Assembly (NCBI GenBank): GCA_964017185.1
Contig: OZ024874.1
Span: forward strand, 14,379,957 to 14,443,956
Origin: Rugalucina vietnamica
Taxonomy: Eukaryota > Mollusca > Bivalvia > Lucinida > Lucinidae
Direction: 5' to 3'
DNA: 64,000 nucleotides
Position 1 is the stretch's first letter. Each line of letters begins with the position of its first letter. Below, one piece after another: positions 42,720-52,310 of this stretch. The position numbers and the translations under genes are program-made. The notes under the pieces are model-generated. The model made no database searches and was not told the DNA's origin. It saw only the letters and a program-made list of their open reading frames with translations.

Positions 42720-44618
42720 CTTCGGTCTAGGGAAAAAGTAGTTAAAATTTTTACAGTTGATGATCATCAGAATGAGTTAGTTAACATATTTTTTCCCAAA
42801 TTTTGTGAAAAAGAGCTTAATAAGGAACACTTTAAAGATCATACAGCATGTATTTGTAAGCATTCCAACAAATGTGATGTGTGCAAATTTACTAAAAAAC
42901 ATATAAGTCAAAATACAGTGGAATATTTTTTAGATGCTCATGAGAAAGTTTTAGCTTCTGGAAAATTCAATTATCAGAGTTGTAAAATCAAAGTGAATTT
43001 TAGAATGGATCTTGAATATTTGAGAAAAGCATTATCAGATTATAAGGATATAGAAATATGTGATTTGTTGGAATTTGGCTTTCCAATCGGTTATATTGGA
43101 AATGATGATATTTTGGAAATAGGTGATCGAAAAAATTTATGGAAACATAGAAATCACTCTGGGGCAACAGAATTTCCTGATTCTATGTTAGAATATTTAG
43201 AGAAAGAGGCTGAAAACAAATCAATTCTTGGGCCTTTTAAAAGTAATCCTTTCACAACAAAGATCAAAATATCACCTGTAAATTCTGTGCCAAAGAAAGA
43301 TACGGATGAGAGACGAGTCATTTTGGACTTAAGTTTTCCGCATGGTTTTTCTATTAATGATTTTATTTTAAAGGATGAATATTTAGGCGAAAACATAAGG
43401 GTGCTCTATCCGAAAGTTGATGATTTCATAGAAATTATTAAAATTAAAGGTCGAGGTTGTTTGATGTTCAAGTGCGATATGCGACGCTTTTATAGACAAA
43501 TCAATATTTGCCCATCAAGTATGCATTTAGTAAGCTTTGTTTGGAAAAAGCACCTTTTTTGCGATACGGTTTTGAGTATGGGTTGTAGGTCTAGTGCTTA
43601 TATTGCACAAAGATTTTCTAATGCGCTTACTTTCATTCTTTTCAAGTTAGGAATATATATATTAAATTATATAGATGATTTAGCTTCTGCGGAACGTGCT
43701 GAGAATGCTCATTTCGCCTTTTTGACTTTGAGGAAAGTTTTATGTCAATGTGGAGTTGAAGAAGCAATTAAAAAGGCATGTTTTCCCTCGACCAAAATGT
43801 CGTTTATCGGCGTTTTATTTAATTCTGAAACGATGACAATTGAAATTACAGAAGAACGTTTAAAAGAATTAAATTTATTACTCAGATCTTGGTTAGATAG
43901 GGAAAATGCAACTTTAAGAGACTTACAATCTTTAATAGGTAAACTGAATTTTGTTGCTTCATGTGTTCGGCCTGGTAGAATTTTCATTTCTCGTTTAATC
44001 AAATGGTTAAAAGTTCTTTATAAAGAAAAGCCAGGCACTTTACATAACATACCCGATTTTGCAAAAAAAGACATTTTGTGGTGGTATAAGTTTTTACCTC
44101 ATTACAATGGAATTTCAATGATGTTATACGAGGAATGGTGTCAACCAGATTCAATTTTTTCCAGTGATTCATGTTTGTCAGGCTGCGGAGGTTTTTGGCA
44201 AGGAAGTTATTTCCATACAATTTTTCCAGATTTCATCTTAGAGAGAAATTTAAACATCAATGTTTTAGAAATGCTATCTATAATTGTTTGTTTGAAATTG
44301 TGGGGAAAATACTTTAAGGGTAAACGTATACAGATCTTTTGTGACAACGAGGCGGTTTGTCAAGTTATTTCATCCGGTAGGGCTAAGTGTGAGTTACTGC
44401 AATCTGGTTTGCGTGAAATTGCTTACTTAGCAGCTATATTGGAATTTGAAATTAAGACCGTTCACCTAGATTCAAAGACAAATAGAATTAGTGATCTTTT
44501 GTCGAGGTTTCATTTAGATCCTAAGAATGAATCACAGTTTTTTCAGTTAACTAGTCATTTCGATTTACATGAGTATAAGGTACCCGTAGAATTATTCAAA
44601 TTCATTAATACATGGTAA
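42720..44618 (+). CDS. RT-RNase H of the Ngaro/DIRS-type retrotransposon
   Basis: An open frame from the codon after the gag TGA, in the same phase, to TAA at 44616-44618 (about 632 codons). It starts with a Cys/His-rich stretch (CICKHSNKCDVC near 42850). RT motifs include VPKKDTDERRVILDLS, MFKCDMRRFYRQI and the catalytic NYIDDLA near 43670. RNase H-like motifs SSDSCLSGCGGFW, NVLEMLSI, FCDNEAV and NRISDLLSRF follow; this RT/RH style is typical of DIRS-group elements. If it starts independently the first good ATG is near 43003, which would omit the finger. A GTG at 42879 is not credible for a eukaryote. Confidence 0.87.
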   Translation, partial: LRSREKVVKIFTVDDHQNELVNIFFPKFCEKELNKEHFKDHTACICKHSNKCDVCKFTKKHISQNTVEYFLDAHEKVLASGKFNYQSCKIKVNFRMDLEYLRKALSDYKDIEICDLLEFGFPIGYIGNDDILEIGDRKNLWKHRNHSGATEFPDSMLEYLEKEAENKSILGPFKSNPFTTKIKISPVNSVPKKDTDERRVILDLSFPHGFSINDFILKDEYLGENIRVLYPKVDDFIEIIKIKGRGCLMFKCDMRRFYRQINICPSSMHLVSFVWKKHLFCDTVLSMGCRSSAYIAQRFSNALTFILFKLGIYILNYIDDLASAERAENAHFAFLTLRKVLCQCGVEEAIKKACFPSTKMSFIGVLFNSETMTIEITEERLKELNLLLRSWLDRENATLRDLQSLIGKLNFVASCVRPGRIFISRLIKWLKVLYKEKPGTLHNIPDFAKKDILWWYKFLPHYNGISMMLYEEWCQPDSIFSSDSCLSGCGGFWQGSYFHTIFPDFILERNLNINVLEMLSIIVCLKLWGKYFKGKRIQIFCDNEAVCQVISSGRAKCELLQSGLREIAYLAAILEFEIKTVHLDSKTNRISDLLSRFHLDPKNESQFFQLTSHFDLHEYKVPVELFKFINTW

Positions 44619-44658
44619 TATTTTTTCAGATGAACAGCTGTTTTCTTTAAGACAAGAT

Positions 44659-45600
44659 TTGAATGCATCACGAAGATCGGCTTATGCAACAGGCACGAGG
44701 AAGAATTTAAAAATACAATGGGAGTCTTATTTGTTATTTTGTGTGTACTTTGGTTTGTCCTATTTACCAACTACAACAGAGGTTTTAAGTTTATATTCAC
44801 AGTTTTTGAGCAGAAGTTTAAAATCTGTACAATCAATCAAGAATTATTTGAGTGGAGTTAAGACAATGAATTTAATTTTAGGATATTCTATTGAACACAT
44901 CAATTCTTTCATTATTAATTTAGGTTTAAAAGGAATTGCAAGATTACATCCTTATTGCATAAAGCAAGCTGAACCCATCACGCCAAATATTTTGTTGCAA
45001 ATATTTGATATTTTAGATATGACAAAATCAGAGAATGTTGTTTACTGGTGTTTATTTTTGTTTGCTTTTTATTTGTTTGCTCGTAAATCTAATTTAGTTC
45101 CGACTAGTAAACAAGACTTGAAAGAAAAGAAATTTTTATGTCACAAGGATGTGCAGGGTGACAGTAGCATTTTGATTGTAAGCATGCGTTGGTCTAAGAC
45201 AATACAGTTTGGTGAACGAGTTTTAAATACGCCGCTAATTGCCATTCCGGGTTCTATTTTATGTCCTGTGGCAGCTTATTATCAAATGTGTTCTGTGATC
45301 AAATCTAAGAAAGAAGATCCGTTATTCAAGTTACATGAGAATGATTTCATTTTTTATAAACAGTATCAGGCCAAATTAAAGAGTGTTATTCATAAAATAG
45401 GATTAGATTCAAATTTATACAGTTCACATTCCTTTAGAAGAGGTGGTTGTAGTTATGCATTCAAATCCGGGGTACCAGCTGATTTGATCCAATTACACGG
45501 TGATTGGAAATCTGACGCTTATAGGAAGTATTTATCCCTTTCTTTCGAAGATAAATTTATAGTGGCAGAAAAAATGAAGCAGCAAATTCAGAGGTTGTAA
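44659..45600 (+). CDS. tyrosine recombinase of the Ngaro/DIRS-type retrotransposon
   Basis: 313 codons from ATG. It has a SAM-like N-terminal domain (RKNLKIQWESYLLFCVYFGL) and a catalytic domain with the full set R (FARKSN), HxxR (SHSFRRGG), H (LHGDWKSD) and Y (YRKYLSL). This enzyme replaces an integrase and joins circular cDNA by site-specific recombination. The frame is open upstream of the ATG from about 44592 (DEQLFSLRQDL looks homologous to other recombinase N-termini), so it overlaps the end of pol by about 25 bases in a different phase. Confidence 0.9.
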   Translation: MNASRRSAYATGTRKNLKIQWESYLLFCVYFGLSYLPTTTEVLSLYSQFLSRSLKSVQSIKNYLSGVKTMNLILGYSIEHINSFIINLGLKGIARLHPYCIKQAEPITPNILLQIFDILDMTKSENVVYWCLFLFAFYLFARKSNLVPTSKQDLKEKKFLCHKDVQGDSSILIVSMRWSKTIQFGERVLNTPLIAIPGSILCPVAAYYQMCSVIKSKKEDPLFKLHENDFIFYKQYQAKLKSVIHKIGLDSNLYSSHSFRRGGCSYAFKSGVPADLIQLHGDWKSDAYRKYLSLSFEDKFIVAEKMKQQIQRL

Positions 45601-45734
45601 GCTTAAGAATTGTCATAAGCAGATGGTTGAAGTAAGGTACTCAGGAATACCGAGGCGGATTTTAATTGTAAATATAGGTTTTATTGTATATAAACTTCTC
45701 TTTTTGCATATTGATATGTTTTTTCTAATTTCAG

Positions 45735-46380
45735 ATTTTTGACGGGTAGACAGCAATGGAATATCCAGATCTATTGTGTCTACAAATATTTATATTGATG
45801 CAGGTATGTAAACTTTTAATGATTTTTTAGTTATAATAATTTCTCTCTATTTCCAGAGAGGAAAAAGGTCACTATCATAAGCGATTCCATTGCTAAACAT
45901 GTATCAGGAATTGAAGGCGTGGTCTTACAGTGTTTCCCTGGTGATCGAATTGCCCAAATTGCGAATAAAATAGACTGTGGTGAAGCCAATATTGCTCCAT
46001 ACGATTATGTGTTAATACATGTAGGTACTAATGACATAGGCAGTAGGGCTTCTTACCAAAGTATACTTTCTGATTATGGCAATCTCATAGGGATATTAAG
46101 AAAGAAGAAGCGACATATAAGCATTATCATATCAGCAATTATTCCGAGGCCCAAGGATCATTTTGATACAGATCCCATGATAAGACGAGTGAACGCGCAT
46201 TTGCAGAAGGTTATGAGCAAGGATTTGAATTTTAAGTTTATTTGTACTTACAAGCCTTTCATGTTCGCTGGTAAGATAAAGCTGGAAATGTTTGCTAAAC
46301 GAGATAAAGGTCTACATTTAAATACGTTGGGATCTAGCAGGCTGAGTTACTTCTTTTTAAGAGTAATTTCGACTATGTAA
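45735..46380 (+). CDS. SGNH-hydrolase ORF of the Ngaro-like element, probably spliced
   Basis: The domain is encoded at 45857-46380. The blocks are ISDSIAKHV (nucleophile Ser), FPGDRIA (Gly), LIHVGTNDIG (Asn) and KGLHLN (His), i.e. the SGNH esterase/lipase-like fold seen as an extra ORF in Ngaro elements. There is no suitable ATG in the first part. An acceptor TATTTCCAG at 45856 and an upstream donor CAG|GTATGT at 45804 join in frame with NGISRSIVSTNIYIDAE, so a 53-bp intron is likely. The true N-terminus lies further upstream and is unresolved. Confidence 0.75.
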
Positions 46381-46384
46381 GATA

Positions 46385-46632
46385 GAAGTATGTTGTACTG
46401 GTGTTAGAAACGCTATTCATAAGCCCATGGCTTTGTGTTTGAACTTTATGAGATTGTTTTGTCCTTGAGCTGGACATATTTGCTGATTAAGTTCATGTCA
46501 TGTAGGCAGAAGTACGGTGTCCTTGTGTTAGAAACACTGTCTATTGAACCTATAGCTTTAGGTACGAACACTTTGGGATTGTTTTGTCCTTGAGATGAAT
46601 AAATCTGTTGATTAAGCTCATGTTATTCATAC
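46385..46632 (+). repeat. 124-bp tandem repeat (two units) downstream of the SGNH ORF
   Basis: GTGTTAGAAACGCT/GTGTTAGAAACACT recur at 46401 and 46525, and ATTGTTTTGTCCTTGAG recurs at the same offset. Possibly part of the element's 3' terminal repeats. Confidence 0.6.
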
Positions 46633-47229
46633 ATGTCTGTTTCAATTTGTTTTATATTTTGTTACAGATTACAAAAATGTATATGGGAATTTGAAGATAG
46701 AATACTTTAAATTTCAATTGAATGAAAAGAATTCTTGATAGCTTATGTACAGATTTTACGGTAAGATTGTTTGTCTTTTACAAGGGAAATACACGTTTTC
46801 TGTTATGAAACGTCTTAAGTAAGTGGAATAGTTCTTTCATACATCGGTGGGCTTCTGGTTTTTCCAGAAGTTTTAATTTGCAGCTAAATATTCAGATTTG
46901 TTGAATTATGTCTCTGGTGTATGAAGTTCGATTCTGTTCTCATAGCGGAAATTTTTGTAATTGATTTATTAAGGTTTATTTCCCTTGTATAGTTCTTACA
47001 TTATATTTGTGTTTGCTTTGCATTTCCTTTGTATGACCGTTGGGTTGGTGCTTGTTGATGAATATTAATTTCATTAATGATTACGGCAAATTTAAGGTTG
47101 AACAGTAGTTAAAGATTGACTTCTACGTTTATATGACAAACCGATTACATTCATATTCTAAATTCTAGTCTTCCTCTTAATTTTATACCTTGTTTAAGAT
47201 CAGGGGGAATAATTTTATAAGTGCATGAT

Positions 47230-47283
47230 GTGGTATTGTCAGTTTGACGTTTCACCATTAAACTATTCTGATTCTGATTATGC
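47230..47283 (+). repeat. LINE 3' tail
   Basis: GACGTTTCACCATTAAACTATTCTGATTCTGATT parallels the tail at 9796-9840 (GTGTCACCAGTAAACTATTCAGATTC). Only the last 50 or so bases are recognisable. Confidence 0.55.
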
Positions 47284-47822
47284 TTTTAGATATGAATAAT
47301 GATTTCTAGGTTGATATATTCCGGATACGTACACAGAAAATATAGGATGGCATTATTTTTAGTATTACAAACAGATCAACAATCTCCTTATTGAGCAAAC
47401 TGTCTATAGGGTGGCAAATAGGTAATGTATAATTTAGGGACTTTTCTTGAGGGACCAAGGGACCAGGGACCAGGTCTCTCAAGGACCAAGGGCTATAATT
47501 TAGGGACCAGGTAACAGAGGGACCAAATAAATATCCAAGCTTGTGTGGTATGTTATTCAAAATCTTAAATATGTCTCTTCCAAAAACAGATATTACAAAA
47601 CGACAGCAGAAATAAAACGGCGTAAAATTGTCATAAAATTTCAATGTAATTTGAAACTAAAGTGCCTAAAATTGTGTGCATATTAAAAAACGAGAGATCA
47701 AAGCCGCTTGCGCTTGCCGAAAATTCAAAATATTTAACTATAAATAAACACTGAAATATTGCACTATTCAAGATATTTCCTTCCAAATTAAAAAAAAAAA
47801 AATGCATTCTGCAATCTTTCCT

Positions 47823-48070
47823 CATTACACAACAAAACTTTTAAAGATTTGGGCATTTGGGCCATTTGTGCAAATAAACCATACGTATATATATATTGGC
47901 TTTTAATTCCGATTATCGGAAAAGATGGCGTGACGTCATCAGCGAGCATCCGGGTCACTCTCACGGGTACAAATCTGTAATGGCGGCTTTATTAAAAGCC
48001 AATATACATTATGGTTTATTTGCACAAATGATTATAATGCCCAAATCTTTAAAAGTTTTGTTTTGTAATG
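47823..48070. mobile_element. palindromic MITE inside the left foldback arm
   Basis: The arms start CATTACACAACAAAACTTTT and end AAAAGTTTTGTTTTGTAATG. The centre carries TTCCGATTATCGGAAAAGAT and GATGGCGTGACGTCATCAGC, shared with 51255-51380. Confidence 0.65.
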
Positions 48071-48302
48071 ACACGGGGACCCAACTGTTAATCGTGATTA
48101 TTGATGCGACGTGGAATGTTAATGCATGCTAATATGAAGTTTCGTATGCGTCGGCGATATCGTTACGAATGCGACGTTCCACATCCTCTGCCCTTGAACG
48201 GTAAGTATCACATGTTTTGCTTTCGCGAAAATAAACAAAGCCTAGTTTACAAAATCGGCGTCCACTATGATCTGCAAAATTCTTCTATGTTCTCACTTGA
48301 AG

Positions 48303-48503
48303 TCAATTGAAATACTTATGGCACTTATGTTTTTCAGCTAATGGTTTATAAAGTTGACCTGTAGATACAATTTTGCCACGGAAACTCATTACATTCTTAA
48401 ATTCCTTTTGTTTTTCTTTGTCTTGGTCGTAAACTAAAAAGTATAACACAGTCATGCGGGTGTATTTATTGAAATATATATCCAAACGGCTTTGTAAATG
48501 CAC
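48303..48503 (-). CDS. 66-codon unknown frame in the left foldback arm
   Basis: It translates to VLYFLVYDQDKEKQKEFKNV, then GQLYKPLAEKHKCHKYFN before the stop. It is preserved in both arms (see 50096-50296), where most differences leave protein similarity. It lacks an ATG; a TTTTTCACGCTCTGTAG acceptor-like site precedes it. No family is recognised. Confidence 0.35.
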   Translation of the reverse strand: MHLQSRLDIYFNKYTRMTVLYFLVYDQDKEKQKEFKNVMSFRGKIVSTGQLYKPLAEKHKCHKYFN

Positions 48504-50095
48504 ATTTATCTACAGAGCGTGAAAAACAGTAAGATAAGCATCTTTTGTATGCATCGAAGACGTTGTTAAAATTTAATATGCGACACAGAAATGCATCGTG
48601 GAAGAATGAGACCGATGATTCAGTAAAATAAAATAGCAAATGTTGCGATATGGAGACAGTGATGCATTTTCTTCAATAAATACTTTTAGATACATGTTAA
48701 AGGGGTCAACCATGGTTTTTATACTGTATTATTACTTGCAGAGGCTGGAGAAAGTTGTTTGAGCCCGAGGCCGAGGGTTCAAAGTGCTCCCGAAGACTCT
48801 TCTAATGTAAATGCAATGAGATAACCATCATACATGTGATATCTCCCGATCTCGGCGTATTTTAGGGATTTCAAGGGCCCACTCCCGACAGTCTCCCGAT
48901 CTGCCGAAGTCCCCTATTTGAGCTGTTTGCAGTTGTCTTTTTATCCAACAGTACAATTTTTAACTTATAGGATGGTAAATACGGTAGTTGTCCTGAAGAC
49001 GCTGCATGATATCTTGACCTAGATTATGTGTTTATTACCTGTGGCTATTTTTGGATGTGTCATAACGTGTGGATAATTGGATTATCAATACTTGATGTTT
49101 TTACAAGAGGGATTAAATCTGATTAATTGGTTTAACAAGTCTGGTGTCAGCTATTTAATTGCTCATCAACATGTGCGTTCAAGTGAAATGATAATAGACA
49201 TTGTAATCAATAACGGAATGACCAAAAACTATCAAGGAGTGTACCGCAGTGAGTCCAAAGAAAATCCCATTGTAGTACTGACATTGGATTAAAGCGCTTC
49301 AGTATTCGAATGTTTGTACGTACAATTTTTATTTTGTTATAATAAAATGGTTTGAATTTACAAGCTATTCATTTTTATTCTTTAATCTTCGGCTTCAAAA
49401 GCATCTACAAAAAAAGAGAATAAGCTTGATCAGCCTCAGTACAATTTGACCATGTAATATCGGTCATGACCACGAGAAAATAAACCTCCCGATATGAGAG
49501 CGAATAATACGATTTCAAACTAGAAATCCCCCGACCGTGGAGAAAGAAAATATCACATGTATGATAACCATATTTGATCACTGTTCTTGTATAACACACC
49601 ATTCCAATGGAAAACTGCCTCGCAACCGCACCTAAAAACCGCATAAACCCCTTTAATTCTGTTGTTTTCCCCCTGCTTATCAGAAATGCATGGAGCCACC
49701 CATATTCAATGATCAAAAAATATTTGGTTTAGCCTAGATTCATTTAATGTAAGGAAACATATAAGTTCTGTCACTGATATGTCCGAAAATGATTTGTTGT
49801 TTCGAGGCAAGAATAAATCAGTTGTGTCACTCGAATGTTGACAAAGCTGAATCAGAAACCCCACTCTGTGACCTCATTCAAGATAAAAGTGGTATATGCT
49901 TTGAAGCTCGCTCAACGAAGTGATTGTAGTCCAAGGAAAAACGCCATGCAATATTTCGCTTGTACGAAAATAACTTTTGAAAGAGCCCAACAAAAATGCT
50001 AATTCTTCCATGACTCATTCTAGTAGTACGTACCTTCATCTTCGATGCATACAAAAGATGCTTATCTTACTGTTTTTCACGCTCAGTAAATAAAT

Positions 50096-50296
50096 GTGCA
50101 TTTACAAAGCCGTTTGGATACAAATTTCAATAAAGACACCCACAGGACTGTGTTATACTTCTTAGTTTACGACCAAGACAAAGAAAAACAAAAGGAATTT
50201 AAGAATGTAATGAGTTTGCGTGGCAACATTGTATCTACGGGTCAGCTTTATAAACCATTAGCTGAAAAACACAAGTGCCATAAGTATTCCAATTGA
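50096..50296 (+). CDS. 66-codon unknown frame in the right foldback arm
   Basis: The inverted partner of 48303-48503. It differs at about 8 of 66 residues and keeps VLYFLVYDQDKEKQKEFKNV and the stop position. Both copies point outward from the loop. It may be an exon of a captured gene or just arm sequence. Confidence 0.35.
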   Translation: MHLQSRLDTNFNKDTHRTVLYFLVYDQDKEKQKEFKNVMSLRGNIVSTGQLYKPLAEKHKCHKYSN

Positions 50297-50825
50297 CTTA
50301 AAGTGGGAACATAGAAGAATTTTGCAGATCATAGTGGACGCCGATTTTGCAAACTCAGCTTTGTTTATCTTCACGAGAGCAAAATATGTGCTACTTACGG
50401 TCCAAGGGCAGAGGATGTGGAACGTCGCATTCGTAACGATCTCGCCGACGCATACGAAACTTCATAATAGCATGCATTAACATTCCACGTCGCATCAATA
50501 ATCACGATTAACAGTTGGGTCCCCGTGAATGAGGAAAGAATGTTTCCAGAATGCATATATTTTGAATTTGGAAGGAAAATGTCTTGAATAGCGCAATATT
50601 TCCGTGTTTATTTATAGCTAAATATTTTGATTTTTCGGCAAGCGCGGGCGGCTTTAATCTCTCGTTATTTATATGCACATAATTTCAGACATTTCAGTCT
50701 CAAATTAAATTGAAATTTTATGACAGTTTTACGCATTAGTATTTTTGCTGTCGTATTGTTGTATCTGTTTTTGGAGGAGTCATATTTAAGATTTTAAATA
50801 ACATACCACACATTCTTGGATTTTA

Positions 50826-51254
50826 AAACTCCAACAACTTCAACGGCACGGTTATCGTACATTTCTATCTATTATTCTATTTAATTATCATAATTACAAA
50901 ATAAAATCGTGAAATAAAAGCTGCCGTTAAAGCTGCCGTTAGAGAAAAACAAATCTAGAAAAATGTGAACTGAAAATAATAAGTGAATAAATTGAATAAA
51001 GTTACTCAATTACATGCAACTTTCTCTGAAGCTCATTCAGTTTTCCGAGTTTTAAACAAACCTTGCCAAAATAATTTTTCAGACAGATGGCTGATAATTC
51101 TTTTTCGGTGGTTCTAATATGAAGTTAAATTTATTTTAGTTAATTAAGCTTTGATTTCAACGTATATTCACAATTTAAGATACATTTACCCGCACTAATA
51201 TGTGTATTAAGTCTGTGTATTTATTGATTCTGTACCCGTGAGTTCACAGGTAAT
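50826..51254. other. no feature recognised
   Basis: AT-rich DNA between the foldback and the small MITE; nothing coding was seen. Confidence 0.4.
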
Positions 51255-51380
51255 GTTATCGATGACGTCATCGCCATCTTTTCCGATAAGCGGAATAAAG
51301 CCGCCATTACTGATTTGTACCCAAGAGAGTGACCCGGATGCTGGCTGATGACGTCACGCCATCTTTTCCGATAATCGGAA
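51255..51380. mobile_element. short foldback MITE with ATCGGAAAAGATGGCG arms
   Basis: GATGACGTCATCGCCATCTT...TTCCGATAAGCGG on the left and CCGATAATCGG / AAGATGGCGTGACGTCATCA (complement) on the right flank a middle that matches 47925-47990 inverted (CCGGGTCACTCTC, AATGGCGGCTTTATT). Confidence 0.65.
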
Positions 51381-51631
51381 TTGTCTCGTCGGAGCTCGAT
51401 GGTGTTATTCTTAATTCTTCCATTAATTCTTCTGTCGATATCATACTGGATATCTCACTGCTAACTGTGCTAAAGATAAGGGTTCCCAATCCGTTGGCGG
51501 GCCGTGGGGGTCGATGTCTACTGGTGTTGAGACGGGGGGTGGTGCTGTCTTGCAGGCTGATTGAACTTTTACCTTGTATATCGTTGCGTTGGTGGTAGGT
51601 TTGTTCCGGGTCCTTGCTTCCGGAGGTGGCG

Positions 51632-51892
51632 TCCATGGGTCAGGTTTTCAAGATTCCCGGGTTGTACGCTGTGTTTGTAGATGTTACGATTACAAATTTT
51701 TTGTCCGAGTCATCGTGGGCTTTCTTAGAGTGCTTGATGACGCTCTCCTTTCTTACATAATTTAAAGCATGTCCAACATTGATACTTGGTTTGTTGTTTC
51801 TCGTGGAAGCTTAAATTATGGCGGCGTTGAGAGGCTCTAGTGGTGAAATATTTATCTTTACAGATGTTACAGGTATAGGTAGGTTTCTTCAT
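51632..51892 (-). pseudogene. C2H2 zinc-finger frame overlapping the Penelope-like stop
   Basis: From an ATG at 51892-51890 the frame reads KKPTYTCNICKDKYFTTRAS with a CxxC...H...H finger, then YQCWTCFKLCKK. A one-base shift at about 51745 moves the second finger (ending VIKHSKKAH) into another frame, which then stops at a TGA after NPGILKT. The same frame is open beyond that TGA into the 51307-51636 region. The function is unknown and the copy is broken. Confidence 0.6.
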
Positions 51893-52310
51893 TGTATTAG
51901 ATTCAAGCCTTGCGGCGATCGTGTCTTGAGCTTGTGAATCCATGTTTCTTCCGTCCGTAGCCGAATGTTGATATTTCCGGTTGTCTGCGTCAGAATTGTC
52001 GCGAAAACGTCCTCCACTGTGTGGTTCGTCGACGTAAACGGGAAACAGGTTTAATAACGTTCCCTTGTTTTATGTCCGTCAAGTGGGCTCTGAACCGCTC
52101 GTTAAACGTTTTTCCTGATTGGCCTACATACTGGAGACCACATTTTGAGCATGTTAGTAGGTAAACAACGTTTTTTATTTACAATTGAAGCGTCCTTCAA
52201 TCTGGATCTTTTCTTTTGTTGTCCAGCATATTATGGATGTTGAAGGTTTCATGAACGGGCAAGTTTTGCATGGTGTATTACAGGGGCCTGATCCTGTTGG
52301 AATTATAACC
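51889..52310 (-). pseudogene. Penelope-like element relic (GIY-YIG endonuclease C-terminus)
   Basis: The minus strand encodes TPCKTCPFMKPSTSI, then YLLTCSKCGLQYVGQSGKTF and NERFRAHLTDIKQGN, the GIY-YIG nuclease of Penelope-like elements. It is followed by VEDVFATILTQTTGNINIRL and ETWIHKLKTRSPQGLN, the usual Penelope C-terminus. At least two breaks are present: a stop before the GIY-YIG part and a shift after KPVSR. The frame ends CAATGA. Confidence 0.83.

Larger units (their letters stand above)
40960..46660 (+). mobile_element. Ngaro/DIRS-type tyrosine-recombinase retrotransposon (approximate span)
   Basis: Gag, RT-RNase H, tyrosine recombinase and SGNH hydrolase occur in this order with no LTRs, integrase or protease, matching Ngaro elements. 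Every frame is full length with its catalytic residues, so the copy may be young. Ngaro elements should have split direct repeats (A1...B1A2B2); I could not find them, so both boundaries are estimates. Confidence 0.8.
47531..50823. mobile_element. 3.3-kb foldback element with long arms
   Basis: The left arm (47531-48560) and right arm (50040-50823) are inverted. Correspondences include TTGTGTGGTATGTTATTCAA with its complement near 50805, AAGCCGCTTGCGCTTGCCGA with 50640-50660, GCGACGTTCCACATCCTCTG with 50410-50435, and GCATACAAAAGATGCTTATC at 50047. A 248-bp palindromic insertion (47823-48070) explains the longer left arm. The loop is about 1.5 kb. Confidence 0.72.

Noticed and set aside
46780..46988. 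ACAAGGGAAATA and its inverse 200 bp apart as Ngaro termini
   Set aside because: Only 12 bp, inverted rather than the direct split repeats expected of Ngaro elements.
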